Part shown: piece after piece, positions 36,609-47,730 of the stretch
Layout: each line of letters starts with the position of its first letter
Numbering within the stretch: the stretch's first letter is position 1
DNA from: Pantoea rodasii
GTDB taxonomy: Bacteria > Pseudomonadota > Gammaproteobacteria > Enterobacterales > Enterobacteriaceae
Length of the DNA: 64,000 bases
Assembly: GCF_002095465.1 (NCBI RefSeq)
Contig: NZ_MLFP01000010.1
Location: 1 to 64,000 of the forward strand
Direction of reading: 5' to 3'
Notes under the pieces: generated by a model
The model's input: the letters and a program-made list of their open reading frames with translations, nothing else
Told to the model about the DNA's origin: nothing
Databases searched by the model: none
Made by a program: the position numbers and the translations under genes

Positions 36609-37433
36609 TTAAACCAGGCGCTGCGGATGACTGTACACCGTGGCGCGTCCCGGCTTACTAAACCCTATCAGCGTTAAATTACAACGCTCGGCGACCTCAA
36701 CTGCGAGCTGGGTCGCAGCGGATACCGCAAATAAAATCTCCACGCCGCACATCGCGGACTTTTGCACCATCTCATAGCTGGCACGGCTGGAGACCAGCAC
36801 CGCGCCCTGCTGCCACGACTGCTGGCTGCGATGCCCCAGCAGTTTATCCAGTGCCACATGACGGCCCACATCTTCGCAGCCACCGAGTAACTCACCGTGC
36901 GGTGACATCCATGCCGCCGCGTGCGTGCATCCGGTGAGATTGCCGATGGGTTGGTAATTACGCAGTTGCGCCAGGCCGATATCAAGGTTCGCCAGATCGA
37001 AGGTTTGGGTAAAGGGCAGCGGCTGCAGCGGTTTACCAATCTGGTCGAGTTGTTCCACGCCGCATACGCCACAGCCAGTTCTGCCCGCCATGGCACGGCG
37101 CTGCTCTTTAAGCGCCATAAAGCGGCGGCTGGAGAGTTCGATCTGCACTTCAATGCCGTTGCAGCCGGGCACCACATCCATGCCGAAGATCTCATCGGGC
37201 TTATCAATGATGCCTTCTGAGAGCGAGAAACCGAGCGCAAAAGCCTCGAGATCGTTGGGCGTGGCCATCATCACCACATGGGAAATGCCGTTATACACCA
37301 GCGCGATCGGCACCTCTTGTGCCAGCCAGTCGGTTTCCGCCGTGCTGATATCACGCCGCTGGCGCACCTGCGCCTGCACTGCGCCTGAGATCTCACTCAC
37401 ACTCTGATGACTTTCCTGTGCTTTAACTTTCAC
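36609..37433 (-). CDS. fdhD: formate dehydrogenase sulfurtransferase FdhD
   Basis: 274 residues. Transfers sulfur from IscS to the bis-MGD molybdenum cofactor of formate dehydrogenases. The Cys pair in [13 protein letters not shown] and the block [20 protein letters not shown] are as in E. coli. The GTG at 37433 is chosen because GAGG lies eight bases upstream and the length then matches E. coli (277); the ATG at 37460 has no ribosome site. Divergent from fdoG, as in E. coli. Confidence 0.94.
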   Translation of the reverse strand: MKVKAQESHQSVSEISGAVQAQVRQRRDISTAETDWLAQEVPIALVYNGISHVVMMATPNDLEAFALGFSLSEGIIDKPDEIFGMDVVPGCNGIEVQIELSSRRFMALKEQRRAMAGRTGCGVCGVEQLDQIGKPLQPLPFTQTFDLANLDIGLAQLRNYQPIGNLTGCTHAAAWMSPHGELLGGCEDVGRHVALDKLLGHRSQQSWQQGAVLVSSRASYEMVQKSAMCGVEILFAVSAATQLAVEVAERCNLTLIGFSKPGRATVYSHPQRLV

Positions 37434-37578
37434 TTTGCTCGCCTCGGACAACAACCACATTAAAGCAGTGGTATTATTTCGCTGCTATTCTCACACTATT
37501 AGTTGGGTCATTGTGAACCTCGGCCCAACGCATCGCAAAACTAAAAAATGTGAAGTCATGTCGACTCAAGGATTAACC

Positions 37579-40500
37579 ATGAACGTCAGCCGAAGAAAAT
37601 TCTTCAAGATCTGTGCTGGCGGTATGGCAGGGACATCGGCAGCACTGCTCGGCTTTACGCCGGACGTGGCGCTGGCGGAAACGCGACAGTACAAGCTGCT
37701 GCGTGCCCGCGAAACCCGTAATACCTGCACCTACTGCTCAGTGGGCTGTGGCTTATTAATGTACAGCCTCGGTGACGGCGCGAAAAACGCCAAAGAGACC
37801 ATTTTCCACATTGAAGGAGATCCGGACCATCCGGTGAGTCGTGGTGCATTGTGCCCGAAAGGCGCGGGTCTGCTCGACTTTATTCACAGCGAAAGCCGTT
37901 TGAAATACCCTGAATATCGCGCGCCGGGCTCGGATAAATGGCAGCGCATCAGCTGGGACGATGCCTTTGATCGTATCGCTAAACTGCTGAAAGCCGACCG
38001 TGACGCCAACTTTATCGCGCAGAACGCCGCAGGCGTTACCGTCAACCGCTGGCTGTCATCAGGCATGCTGTGTGCCTCCGCGTCCAGCAACGAAACCGGC
38101 TATTTAACCCAGAAATTTACCCGATCGCTTGGCATGTTAGCGGTCGACAACCAGGCACGCGTTTGACACGGACCAACGGTAGCAAGTCTTGCTCCAACAT
38201 TTGGTCGCGGTGCGATGACCAACCACTGGGTCGACATCCGAAATGCCAATCTGATCGTTGTGATGGGTGGCAACGCCGCTGAAGCGCATCCTGTGGGATT
38301 CCGCTGGGCGATGGAAGCCAAGATTCACAACAAAGCCAAATTGATTGTTATCGATCCGCGCTTCACGCGTACGGCATCGGTGGCAGACTTTTACACGCCG
38401 ATTCGTTCCGGCACCGACATTGCTTTCCTGTCGGGCGTGCTGCTGTGGCTGCTGCAAAATGACAAAATCCAGCATGAATATGTGCAGGCGTACACCAACG
38501 CCAGCCTGATTGTGCGCGAGGATTATCATTTCGATGACGGCCTGTTCAGCGGCTACGACGACGAAAATCGCAAATACGACAAAACCAGCTGGAACTATGA
38601 GCTGGGCGATGACGGCTTTGCCAAACGCGATGACAGCCTGCAACATCCGCGCTGCGTGTGGAATCTCCTCAAGCAACACGTCAGCCGCTACACGCCAGAA
38701 ATGGTGTCACGCATCTGTGGCACGCCAAAAGAGGACTTCCTGCACGTCTGCGAGCTGATTGGTGAAACCAGCGCGCGCGACCGCACCACCTCATTCCTGT
38801 ATGCGCTCGGCTGGACGCAGCACTCGGTCGGTGCCCAGAACATCCGCACCATGGCGATGATCCAGCTGCTGCTCGGCAACATGGGCATGGCGGGCGGCGG
38901 TGTGAACGCGTTGCGCGGTCACTCCAATATTCAGGGACTTACCGATCTCGGCCTGCTGTCGCAGAGTTTGCCGGGTTACATGACGCTGCCCTCGGAGAAA
39001 CAGACCGATCTGCCAACCTATCTCGCGGCCAATACCCCGAAACCGACGCTGCCCGGCCAGGTGAACTACTGGAGCAACTACCCGAAATTCTTTGTCAGCA
39101 TGATGAAAGCCTTCTTCGGCGACAAAGCGCAGGCTGAGAACAGCTGGGGCTTCGACTGGTTACCGAAGTGGGACAAAGGCTACGACGTCTTGCAGTATTT
39201 CGAGATGATGTCGCAGGGCAAAGTGAACGGCTATCTGTGCCAGGGCTTTAACCCGGTGGCCTCGTTCCCGAATAAACGCAAAGTCATCGCGTCGCTGTCG
39301 AAACTGAAGTTCCTGGTGACCATTGACCCGCTCAACACCGAAACCTCGACCTTCTGGCAAAACCACGGCGAGTTTAACGATGTCGATCCGGCGAAGATTC
39401 AGACCGAAGTGTTCCGCCTGCCTTCAACCTGCTTTGCCGAAGAGAACGGCTCGATAGTCAACTCCGGTCGCTGGCTGCAGTGGCACTTCAAAGGCCAGGA
39501 TGCGCCGGGCGAAGCGCTGAATGACGGTGAAATCCTCTCTGGCATCTACAGCCGTCTGCGCAAAATGTACGCCAGCGAAGGCGGTGCCTTGCCAGAGCAG
39601 GTGCTGAACATGAGCTGGAACTATCAGACGCCAGATAACCCGGCGTCGGAAGAAGTGGCGATGGAGAGCAACGGCAAAGCGCTGGCAGATGTTTTCGATG
39701 ACAAAGGCACGTTACTGGTGAAAAAAGGCCAGCAGCTCAGCAGCTTTGCGCAGTTGAAAGATGACGGCAGCACCAGCAGCGGCTGCTGGATTTTCGCGGG
39801 CAGCTGGACGCCAGAGGGCAACCAGATGGCGCGGCGTGATAACACTGATCCGAGTGGATTGGGCAACACGCTGAACTGGAGTTGGGCGTGGCCGCTCAAT
39901 CGTCGCATTCTTTATAACCGCGCATCGGCCGATCCGCAGGGCAATCCGTGGGATCCGAAACGGCAAATCCTCAAGTGGGATGGCAGCAAATGGGGCGGCA
40001 TGGATATTCCGGACTACAGCGCCGCCGCACCGGGTAGCAATGTGGGGCCGTTTATCATGCAGCCAGAAGGCATGGGCCGCCTGTTTGCGCTCGACAAAAT
40101 GGCTGAAGGTCCGTTCCCGGAACACTACGAGCCTTTCGAAACGCCGCTCGGCACCAATCCACTGCACCCGAACGTCATTTCGAATCCGGCAGCACGCGTG
40201 TTCAAAGACGATCTGGCATCAATGGGTAAAGCCGAGCAGTTCCCGTATGTCGGCACCACTTATCGTCTCACCGAACACTTCCATTACTGGACCAAACACG
40301 CGTTGCTCAATGCCATCGCGCAGCCGGAACAGTTTGTGGAGATAGGCGAGAAGCTGGCCAATAAGCTGGGCATCGTGCAGGGCGATACGGTGAAAGTCAG
40401 CTCCAATCGCGGCTACATCAAAGCCAAAGCTGTGGTCACCAAACGCCTGCGTCCGCTCGATGTGGATGGCAAAACCATCGATACCATCGGCATTCCGATC

Positions 40501-40626
40501 CACTGGGGTTATCAGGGCATTGCCAAGAAAGGCTTTATCGCCAATACCCTGACGCCGTTTGTCGGTGATGCCAACACGCAAACGCCGGAGTTTAAGGCGT
40601 TCCTGGTCAATGTTGAGAAGGTGTAG
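37579..40626 (+). CDS. fdoG: formate dehydrogenase-O major subunit FdoG (selenoprotein)
   Basis: 1015 residues, E. coli FdoG 1016. Oxidises formate in the periplasm and feeds electrons to quinone. A twin-arginine signal MNVSRRKFFKICAGGMAG starts at 37579 behind AAGGA. A [4Fe-4S] site (CTYCSVGCG, and CPKG) follows. Codon 196 is TGA (38164-38166) in the context NQARV-U-HGPTVASL, exactly the E. coli Sec196. The frame resumes without shift to 40626. It must therefore be read as one selenoprotein gene, not two fragments. First gene of fdoGHI-fdhE. Confidence 0.97.
38164..38204 (+). promoter_or_regulatory. bacterial SECIS element of fdoG
   Basis: Directly after the UGA codon a hairpin forms: GG, a bulged U, AGC, loop AAGUCUU, GCU, CC (178-195 within 38 kb). 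The bulged U and the GUCU in the loop are the SelB-recognition features known from the E. coli fdhF and fdnG elements. Confidence 0.85.
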
Positions 40627-40636
40627 GAGAACGTAG

Positions 40637-41533
40637 ATGGCTTATCAATCGCAAGACATTATCCGCCGCTCCGCCACCAATGGTTTCACGCCTGCCCCGC
40701 AGGCGCGTAATCATCAGCAGGAGGTAGCGAAGCTGATCGACGTCACCACCTGCATCGGCTGCAAAGCTTGCCAGGTGGCGTGTTCAGAGTGGAACGACAT
40801 CCGCGATGAGGTCGGGCATAACGTTGGGGTGTACGACAACCCAGCGGATTTGACCGCCAAATCCTGGACGGTGATGCGCTTCTCAGAAGTGGAAGAGCAC
40901 GGCAAGTTAGAGTGGCTGATCCGCAAGGATGGCTGCATGCACTGCGCCGATCCCGGCTGCCTGAAAGCCTGCCCGTCGGAAGGCGCGATTATTCAGTACG
41001 CTAACGGCATCGTCGATTTTCAGTCCGAGCAGTGCATTGGCTGTGGCTACTGCATTGCCGGCTGTCCATTTGACGTGCCGCGTCTGAATAAAGACGACAA
41101 CCGCGTGTATAAATGCACGTTGTGCGTCGATCGTGTCAATGTCGGTCAGGAACCGGCGTGTGTGAAAACCTGCCCGACCGGTGCGATTCACTTCGGCAGT
41201 AAAACCGATATGCAGGCGCTGGCGGGCGAACGCGTGGCGGAGTTAAACACGCGCGGCTATGCCAATGCCGGGTTATACGATCCGGAAGGTGTCGGCGGCA
41301 CACATGTCATGTACGTGCTGCATCATGCAGATAAACCGCAGTTGTATCACGGTTTGCCGGAAAACCCGAGCATCAGTCCGGCGGTCACTTTCTGGAAAGG
41401 CATCTGGAAACCGCTGGCCGCCATCGGTTTCGCCGCCACCTTCGCCGCCTCGGTATTCCATTATGTTGGCGTCGGGCCGAACCGGGTGGAAGATGAGGAA
41501 GACAACCTGCACGAAAAAGAGGAGCGCGAATAA
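40637..41533 (+). CDS. fdoH: formate dehydrogenase-O iron-sulfur subunit FdoH
   Basis: 298 residues. Carries four [4Fe-4S] clusters; the Cys motifs [35 protein letters not shown] and CTLCVDR are all visible. One C-terminal membrane helix ([20 protein letters not shown]) anchors it. Passes electrons from FdoG to cytochrome FdoI. Overlaps fdoI by one base. Confidence 0.97.
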   Translation: MAYQSQDIIRRSATNGFTPAPQARNHQQEVAKLIDVTTCIGCKACQVACSEWNDIRDEVGHNVGVYDNPADLTAKSWTVMRFSEVEEHGKLEWLIRKDGCMHCADPGCLKACPSEGAIIQYANGIVDFQSEQCIGCGYCIAGCPFDVPRLNKDDNRVYKCTLCVDRVNVGQEPACVKTCPTGAIHFGSKTDMQALAGERVAELNTRGYANAGLYDPEGVGGTHVMYVLHHADKPQLYHGLPENPSISPAVTFWKGIWKPLAAIGFAATFAASVFHYVGVGPNRVEDEEDNLHEKEERE

Positions 41534-42174
41534 TGAAAAAGCGCGATCGTCTGGTGCGTTACAGCGCACCGGAACGCATCAATCACTGGATTGTGGCGTT
41601 CTGTTTTGTTCTGGCGGCCCTGAGCGGGCTGGGTTTCTTCTTCCCCTCGTTTAACTGGCTGATGCACGTGCTGGGCACACCACAACTGGCGCGTATCCTG
41701 CATCCGTTTGTTGGTGTGGTGATGTTTGCCGCTTTTCTGATCATGTTTTTGCGCTACTGGAAACAGAATCTGATTAATCGCGAAGACCTGATCTGGGCGA
41801 AAAACATCAACAAGATCGTGCGCAATGAAGAGGTGGGTGATACCGGCAAATACAACTTCGGGCAGAAGTGTGTGTTCTGGGCTGCTATCATCAGCTTAGT
41901 CTTGCTGCTGGCGAGCGGAGTGGTTATCTGGCGCCCTTACTTCGCAGGCGCCTTTGCAATTCCGCTGATTCGCGCCGCTTTGGTGGTGCATTCGGTCTCA
42001 GCTGTGGCATTGATCGTGGTGATTATGGTGCATATCTACGCGGCCCTGTGGGTCAAAGGCACCATTACTGCCATGGTTGAGGGCTGGGTGCCGGCCGCGT
42101 GGGCGAAGAAACATCATCCACGCTGGTATCGTGAGCAGCGCCAACGCCAAACACAACAGGAAAAACGTCCCTGA
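41533..42174 (+). CDS. fdoI: formate dehydrogenase-O cytochrome b556 subunit FdoI
   Basis: 213 residues with four membrane helices. Heme-ligand His residues are seen in [17 protein letters not shown] and [11 protein letters not shown]. Binds the two b-type hemes and the quinone site. The stop overlaps the fdhE start by one base (TGATG). Confidence 0.96.
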   Translation: MKKRDRLVRYSAPERINHWIVAFCFVLAALSGLGFFFPSFNWLMHVLGTPQLARILHPFVGVVMFAAFLIMFLRYWKQNLINREDLIWAKNINKIVRNEEVGDTGKYNFGQKCVFWAAIISLVLLLASGVVIWRPYFAGAFAIPLIRAALVVHSVSAVALIVVIMVHIYAALWVKGTITAMVEGWVPAAWAKKHHPRWYREQRQRQTQQEKRP

Positions 42175-43099
42175 TGAGTATTCGCATTATCCCGCAGGAC
42201 CAGCTGGAGAAAGGCGAAAAAACACGGCGGAACAGGTTCCGCCGCTGCTTTTCCCTCGGCTGAAAAATCTGTACAGCCGCCGTGCAGCGCGTTTGCGTGA
42301 GCTGGCCGCGAAGAATCCGTTGGGCGATTATCTGCGCTTTGCTGCGGTGATCGCGCAGGCGCAGGACATCGTGCTGTACGATCATCCGCTGCAACTCGAT
42401 TTGCGCCAGCGTTTGGCCGAAAGCGCCGCACAGGGTAAACCTCCGCTCGATATCCACACCTATCCCCGCGATGCCCACTGGCAGCGTCTGCTGCATTCGC
42501 TGATTGCCGAGCTGAAGCCCGAGATGAGCGGCCAGGCATTGGCGGTGCTGGAGAACCTGGAGAAGGCCTCCTCTTCCGAGCTGGAAGGCCTGGCCAGCGC
42601 GCTACTGGAGGGCGATTTTGCGCAAGTCAGTAGCGATAAATCCCCGTTTATCTGGGCGGCACTTTCAATCTATTGGGCGCAGATGGCGGCGCTGATCCCC
42701 GGCAAAGCGCGTGCAGAATACGGTGAACATCGCCAGTTTTGCCCGGTGTGCGCCAGCGTGCCGGTCACCAGCGTGGTGCATATGGATGTGGGCCAGCAGG
42801 GGCTGCGTTATCTACACTGTAATTTGTGTGAAAGTGAATGGTATGTGGTGCGCAGCAAGTGCTCCAACTGCGAGCAAACCCGCGACCTCCATTACTGGTC
42901 ACTCGACAGCGAGAAAGCCGCGGTGAAAGCCGAAAGCTGTGGCGACTGTGGCACCTATCTGAAGATGCTGTATCAGGAGAAGGATCCGGCGGTGGAACCG
43001 GTGGCCGATGATTTGGCCTCGCTGGTGCTGGATGCGCGCATGGAGCAGGAAGGCTTTGCCCGTAGCAGCCTGAATCCGTTTATGTTTCCAGGGGATTAA
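42174..43099 (+). pseudogene. fdhE: formate dehydrogenase accessory protein FdhE, frameshifted as read
   Basis: Rubredoxin-like protein needed for formate dehydrogenase maturation. The true N-terminus [16 protein letters not shown] begins at ATG 42174. The rest ([20 protein letters not shown] onward) is in another frame. The shift is in the A run 42217-42222: six A are read where seven are needed. The C-terminal zinc knuckles [20 protein letters not shown] and CGDCGTY are intact. The reconstructed length is about 308 residues (E. coli 309). Most likely a homopolymer error. Confidence 0.9.
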
Positions 43100-43124
43100 G
43101 CCGAATTTCAGCTTTCCCACGAAC

Positions 43125-43192
43125 TGTAGCGGCGCGATTTATCGCGCTATTTTGAGCCATTACATCAACGCGCGATAAATCGCGCCGCTACA
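43125..43192. repeat. inverted-repeat element, copy 2
   Basis: A perfect 23-base inverted repeat (arms 43125-43147 and 43170-43192, beginning TGTAGCGGCGCGATTTATC) with a 22-base loop lies between fdhE and yibF. It belongs to the same family as 32284-32344 and 60279-60337. Confidence 0.9.
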
Positions 43193-43229
43193 ATTTGTGT
43201 CCTTATCACTGTCGCAAAGGAAACGCCTG

Positions 43230-43841
43230 ATGAAACTGATTGGCAGCTACACCAGCCCTTTTGTCCGCAAAATTTCAGTGATCCTGTTGGAAAAAGGCCT
43301 GGTGTTCGAATTTGTTAACCAGTCGCCCTGGGTAGAAGACAGCCATGTGCCGCAATACAACCCGCTGGGCAAAGTGCCGGCGCTGGTCGACGATAACCAT
43401 CTCACCTGGTTTGACTCCTCTATTATCGCCCAGGTGATCGAACTGCGCGGTGACGCCCCTGCTCTGTTGCCGGATGACGCCCTGCTCGCTTTACAAGTCC
43501 GCCAGCTGGAGAAGCTCGCCGATGGCATCAACGATGCCGCAGTGATGATCGTGCGCGAGCAAATGCGCCCCGGCGATCAGCAATCCGAAGAAGTACTGCT
43601 GCGCAACCGTGAGAAAATTTTGCGTGGGCTGGATGCGCTGGAAACGGCGGCAGCCCAGGGTGAACTGTTGAACAGCGGCACGCTCAATCTGGCCGATATC
43701 GCCACCGGCTGCATGATTGGCTATCTCAATTTCCGCCGCGTGCTGCCCAACTGGTGCGTGAACCGCCCGGCGTTGATCAAACTGGCGGAAACGCTGTTTA
43801 AGCGGGAGAGTTTTGCCCGCACCGTTCCGCCTTCCCATTAA
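43230..43841 (+). CDS. yibF: glutathione S-transferase-like protein YibF
   Basis: 203 residues. A thioredoxin-fold N-terminal domain ([19 protein letters not shown], then [10 protein letters not shown]) and an all-helical C-terminal GST domain. Matches E. coli YibF, which lacks a firm physiological substrate. The start at 43230 follows AAAGGAA. Nine bases before selA, in the same direction, as in E. coli. Confidence 0.93.
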   Translation: MKLIGSYTSPFVRKISVILLEKGLVFEFVNQSPWVEDSHVPQYNPLGKVPALVDDNHLTWFDSSIIAQVIELRGDAPALLPDDALLALQVRQLEKLADGINDAAVMIVREQMRPGDQQSEEVLLRNREKILRGLDALETAAAQGELLNSGTLNLADIATGCMIGYLNFRRVLPNWCVNRPALIKLAETLFKRESFARTVPPSH

Positions 43842-43849
43842 GCGACGCG

Positions 43850-45229
43850 ATGAAAACTCTGTACTCGCAACTGCCTGCTATCGACAGCCTGCTCCGCGAT
43901 CCCGCTTTGCAGCCGCTTCTGCTGCAATCCGGCACCGCTTTTACCACCCGCCAGCTGCGGGCGATGCAACAAGACGCACGCGCGCATATTCAACAGCATC
44001 AAACCCTGCCCGACTGGCACCTGAACTGGCCGCAAGAAGCGCAGCGCCGCGCGCAACAGCAGCAGCAGAGCGCATTGCGCCCGGTGTTCAACCTCACCGG
44101 CACCGTGCTGCACACCAATCTCGGGCGTGCCCAGTTAAGTGAGCGCGCAATTGAGGCGGTCACAGCCTGTTTGCGCCAGCCGGTGACGCTGGAATATGCG
44201 CTGGATGATGCGTCACGCGGTCATCGCGATCGTGCGGTGAGTGCGTTGCTGTGTGAACTGACGGGCGCAGAAGCGGCCTGTATCGTGAATAACAATGCCG
44301 CCGCCGTGCTGCTGATGCTGGCGGCACTGGCACCGGGTCGCGAAGTGATTGTCTCACGTGGAGAGCTGGTCGAAATCGGCGGCGCGTTCCGCATTCCCGA
44401 TGTGATGCGCCAGGCGGGCTGCCAGCTGGTTGAAGTCGGCACCACCAATCGCACCCATCTGAAAGATTATCGAGCCGCCATCAGCGATAACACCGGCTTG
44501 CTGATGAAGGTGCACACCAGCAACTACCAGATTCAGGGCTTTACTCATGCGGTCGCGGAAGCCGAGCTGGTGGCATTGGCGGCTGAGCATCAGCTGCCGG
44601 TGATCACCGATTTAGGCAGCGGTTCGCTGATCGACATGACCGCATTTAATTTGCCCGCCGAGCCGATGCCGCAGCAGTTGATTGCCGCTGGCGTGGATCT
44701 GGTGAGTTTTTCCGGCGATAAATTGCTGGGCGGCCCACAGGCGGGAATTATCGTCGGCAAACAGGCACTTATCGACCAGCTGCAACAGCATCCGCTCAAG
44801 CGAGCCTTACGCGTCGATAAAATGACGCTGGCTGCGCTGGAAGCCACCTTGCAACTTTATCGTCAGCCCGAAACCTTGCGAGAGGCGCTGCCTACACTGC
44901 GCCTGCTGACGCGACCGCCGCATGAGATTTTGCAGCAGGCGGAACGGCTGATGCCCGCACTGGAACAGGCGTATGACGCTGAATTTTCGCTCAGTATCGC
45001 CGCCTGTTCGTCGCAAATTGGTAGCGGATCGCTGCCGATTGAGCGCTTACCCAGTTTTGCCATCACCTTTAGCCCACGAGACTCTCATGGCAGCTCGCTG
45101 GATGCACTGACGCAACGCTGGCGCACGCTGCCACGTCCGGTGATTGGCCGCATTCAGGAAGGCAAACTGTGGCTGGATTTACGCTGCCTCGAAGATGAAG
45201 CGGCGCTAATACGGACCTTAACCGCATGA
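43850..45229 (+). CDS. selA: L-seryl-tRNA(Sec) selenium transferase SelA
   Basis: 459 residues. PLP enzyme that converts Ser-tRNA(Sec) to Sec-tRNA(Sec) using selenophosphate. The PLP Lys is at residue 291 in [28 protein letters not shown] and the N-terminal tRNA-binding region are present. Overlaps selB by four bases (ATGA). With selB it serves fdoG seven kilobases upstream. Confidence 0.96.
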   Translation: MKTLYSQLPAIDSLLRDPALQPLLLQSGTAFTTRQLRAMQQDARAHIQQHQTLPDWHLNWPQEAQRRAQQQQQSALRPVFNLTGTVLHTNLGRAQLSERAIEAVTACLRQPVTLEYALDDASRGHRDRAVSALLCELTGAEAACIVNNNAAAVLLMLAALAPGREVIVSRGELVEIGGAFRIPDVMRQAGCQLVEVGTTNRTHLKDYRAAISDNTGLLMKVHTSNYQIQGFTHAVAEAELVALAAEHQLPVITDLGSGSLIDMTAFNLPAEPMPQQLIAAGVDLVSFSGDKLLGGPQAGIIVGKQALIDQLQQHPLKRALRVDKMTLAALEATLQLYRQPETLREALPTLRLLTRPPHEILQQAERLMPALEQAYDAEFSLSIAACSSQIGSGSLPIERLPSFAITFSPRDSHGSSLDALTQRWRTLPRPVIGRIQEGKLWLDLRCLEDEAALIRTLTA

Positions 45230-47076
45230 TTATCGCCACCGCTGGACACGTCGATCACGGCAAAACCGCGCTGCTGCAGGCGTTAACCGGTGTGGATGCC
45301 GATCGCCTGCCCGAAGAAAAACGGCGCGGCATGACCATCGATCTCGGCTATGCCTACTGGCCGCAACCGGATGGCCGCATTGTGGGCTTTATCGATGTGC
45401 CTGGACACGAGAAATTTCTCGCCAATATGCTGGCGGGCATTGGCGGTATTCATCATGCGCTGCTGGTAGTGGCGTGCGATGACGGTGTGATGCCGCAAAC
45501 GCGTGAGCATCTGCAATTGCTGAGCCTGGCCGGACAACCCCCGCTCAGCGTAGCCTTAACCAAGGCGGATCGCGTTGACGCCGTGCGCATCGCTGAAGTG
45601 CAGCATCAGGTGGCGGAACTGACGCAACAATTGGGCTGGTCAGCGGTGCTGCAGTTTGTCACCAGCAGCACTACCCAGCAGGGCATCGGCGCGCTGCGTC
45701 AGCACCTGAGTGCACTACGTGCGCCGGATGTCGACACTGGCCGCCGCTTCCGCCTCGCCATTGATCGCGCGTTTACCCTCAAAGGCAGCGGATTAGTGGT
45801 CACCGGCACAGCCCATTCGGGTGAGGTTAGCGTGGGCGATTCGTTGTGGCTCAGTAGTCTCAATCTTCCGGTGCGCGTGCGTTCGCTGCATGCGCAGAAC
45901 CAGTCAGTGACGCACGCGCAGGCCGGAGAACGTATCGCGCTGAATATCGTCGGCGATGTGGAGAAAGACCAGATTGCGCGTGGTGACTGGCTGCTGGCGC
46001 AAGCGCAACCCACAGGCACTCAGCGACTGATCGTGGCGCTGCGTTTGCTGCACCCGTTAAAAACCCCATCGCAGCCGGTGCATCTACATCATGCCGCCAG
46101 CCATATCACCGGACGGCTGAATGTGATTGCAGGCGATGTGGCAGAACTGGTGCTCAGCGAGCCGCTGTGGCTGGCCGAAAACGATCGGCTAATTATCCGC
46201 GACAGCAATGCCCAACTGACAATCGGCGGCGGACGTGTGCTGCTGCTGAACAGCAAGAAACGCGGCAAGCGCCATCCTGATTATCTCGGCTGGTTGCAAC
46301 AGCTAGCGGCGTCAGAAACCGATGAAGCCAGCCTGCAGGCGCATCTGGCACAGCAACCGGTCGATATGGCCGAGCTAGCCTGGGCACGTCAGCTGAGCGA
46401 CGATGCACTCAACAACCTGCTGGATAAGGTGGCGCCCGTGCGCCTCGGCAGCGCCGTCATGGCCGCTGAACAGACCACTGACTGGCAGCAGCGTCTGCTG
46501 GAAGCGCTGACGGCGTTTCATAAGCAGCATCCTGAAGTACCGGGCATTGGTCGCGATCGCTTGCGTCGGGTGGCACTGCCTCACCAGCCGCCGGAACAGG
46601 TTATCGCGCTGATCGATCGGCTGCTTTCACAAGGCCAGTTGCAGCACCGGCAAGGCTGGCTGCATCTGCCTGATTTCGAGCCGCGCTTTAATCCCCAGGA
46701 AGAAGCACTGTGGCAGCAGGTCGACCCGCTGTTTGGTGACCAGCCGCTATGGGTGCGCGACATCACACTGGCGATGCAGCAAGACGAAGAAACCATTCGC
46801 AGCCTGCTACTCACCGCCGCACGCCTCGGCCACATCACGGCGATCGTGCGCGATCGCTACTATCGCAGCGAGCAGATCCAGATCTTCGCCGATCTGATTC
46901 GGCAGCGTGACGCCAACGGTGGCAGCACCAGCGCCGCCGATTTTCGCAATCAGCTCGGCACCGGGCGTAAAGTCGCGGTGCAGATTCTTGAGTTCTTTGA
47001 CCGCAGCGGTTTCACCCGCCGTCGTGGCAACGATCACCTGCTGCGCGACGCCCGCCTGTTCGACACTTCCGCTTAA
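45226..47076 (+). CDS. selB: selenocysteine-specific elongation factor SelB
   Basis: 616 residues, as in E. coli (614). N-terminal GTPase motifs [15 protein letters not shown] (G1), DVPGHEKF (G3) and TKAD (G4), then EF-Tu-like beta domains, then C-terminal winged helices that bind the SECIS hairpin. Brings Sec-tRNA to the ribosome at the fdoG UGA. Confidence 0.96.
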   Translation: MIIATAGHVDHGKTALLQALTGVDADRLPEEKRRGMTIDLGYAYWPQPDGRIVGFIDVPGHEKFLANMLAGIGGIHHALLVVACDDGVMPQTREHLQLLSLAGQPPLSVALTKADRVDAVRIAEVQHQVAELTQQLGWSAVLQFVTSSTTQQGIGALRQHLSALRAPDVDTGRRFRLAIDRAFTLKGSGLVVTGTAHSGEVSVGDSLWLSSLNLPVRVRSLHAQNQSVTHAQAGERIALNIVGDVEKDQIARGDWLLAQAQPTGTQRLIVALRLLHPLKTPSQPVHLHHAASHITGRLNVIAGDVAELVLSEPLWLAENDRLIIRDSNAQLTIGGGRVLLLNSKKRGKRHPDYLGWLQQLAASETDEASLQAHLAQQPVDMAELAWARQLSDDALNNLLDKVAPVRLGSAVMAAEQTTDWQQRLLEALTAFHKQHPEVPGIGRDRLRRVALPHQPPEQVIALIDRLLSQGQLQHRQGWLHLPDFEPRFNPQEEALWQQVDPLFGDQPLWVRDITLAMQQDEETIRSLLLTAARLGHITAIVRDRYYRSEQIQIFADLIRQRDANGGSTSAADFRNQLGTGRKVAVQILEFFDRSGFTRRRGNDHLLRDARLFDTSA

Positions 47077-47106
47077 CCCTTCGCGTTGCTCAAAAATGTG
47101 CCAGGA

Positions 47107-47125
47107 TGTAAGAATACTTCTTACA
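47107..47125. promoter_or_regulatory. parDE operator/promoter palindrome
   Basis: TGTAAGAA, TAC, TTCTTACA is a perfect 8-base inverted repeat 11 bases before the parD start. It fits an autoregulatory ParD site. Confidence 0.65.
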
Positions 47126-47135
47126 TTGGGACACG

Positions 47136-47423
47136 ATGATGGCACGTACCATGACAATCGATTTAGGTGATGAACTGCGCGAGTTTGTTGAATCTCTGGT
47201 GGAGTCCGGTGACTACCGTACCCAAAGCGAAGTGGTGCGCGACTCGCTGCGTTTACTGCGGGAGAGACAGGCGGCGTCGAAGCTGGAGGCGCTAAAAGAA
47301 TTGGTAAGGCAAGGATTCGAAAGCGGTCCAGGTAAAGAGTGGGACCATGAAGATTTTCTGAGACGAGCAAAAGCCAGGGTGGGCATGTATGAAAAGGAAG
47401 ATCACGATAAAACCGGAAGCTGA
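47136..47423 (+). CDS. ParD-like antitoxin (CC2985 family)
   Basis: 95 residues. The N-terminal ribbon-helix-helix (MTIDLGDELREFVESLVESG, then DYRTQSEVVRDSLRLL) binds DNA. The charged C-terminus should wrap the toxin. GGGA lies just before ATG 47136; an ATG follows at once. Overlaps the toxin gene by 35 bases. Lies between selB and glyS. Confidence 0.9.
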   Translation: MMARTMTIDLGDELREFVESLVESGDYRTQSEVVRDSLRLLRERQAASKLEALKELVRQGFESGPGKEWDHEDFLRRAKARVGMYEKEDHDKTGS

Positions 47424-47679
47424 TGCCGATCTGATGAAAATCTGGATTTACGGATACTGGAATTTTGGGGAGCAGCTCGCAGATGCTTACAACCTTAAAT
47501 TTTCCCAGCTCTTCGATAAAATTGCCCTATTCGACCTGGGGCGAAAACGGCCGGATTTAGGTTATCAAATCTATTCACTTCCCTTCGGTGAGCACATTGT
47601 GATTTACCGTGCTGAGGTTGATGAGATCTTTATAGGTCGCATCTTGCACCACTCCCAGGAAGTCAGCGCCGAATTTTAA
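47389..47679 (+). CDS. ParE-like toxin (RelE/ParE superfamily)
   Basis: 96 residues. ITIKPEADADLMKIWIYGY, then FGEHIVIYRAEVDEIFIGRI, is the ParE pattern; the family poisons DNA gyrase. It overlaps the antitoxin frame, indicating translational coupling. No sign of damage. Confidence 0.9.
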   Translation: MKRKITIKPEADADLMKIWIYGYWNFGEQLADAYNLKFSQLFDKIALFDLGRKRPDLGYQIYSLPFGEHIVIYRAEVDEIFIGRILHHSQEVSAEF

Positions 47680-47684
47680 ACAAC

Positions 47685-47707
47685 AAAAAGGGACGATCGC
47701 TCGTCCC
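47685..47707 (-). terminator. intrinsic terminator of glyQS
   Basis: On the minus strand GGGACGA, loop GCGA and TCGTCCC are followed by five T, 24 bases past the glyS stop. Also lies after parE but lacks a good T run in that direction. Confidence 0.8.
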
Positions 47708-47730
47708 TTCGGTTCACTTCAGCACATCAC

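Noticed and set aside
38164-38166. TGA in fdoG as a premature stop splitting the gene
   Set aside because: It is the Sec196 codon, with conserved flanks, a SECIS hairpin and selAB nearby.
43125-43192. CRISPR array, suggested by repeated GTAGCGGCGCG motifs
   Set aside because: Only single inverted repeats at distant sites, no regular direct repeats or spacers, and no cas genes.
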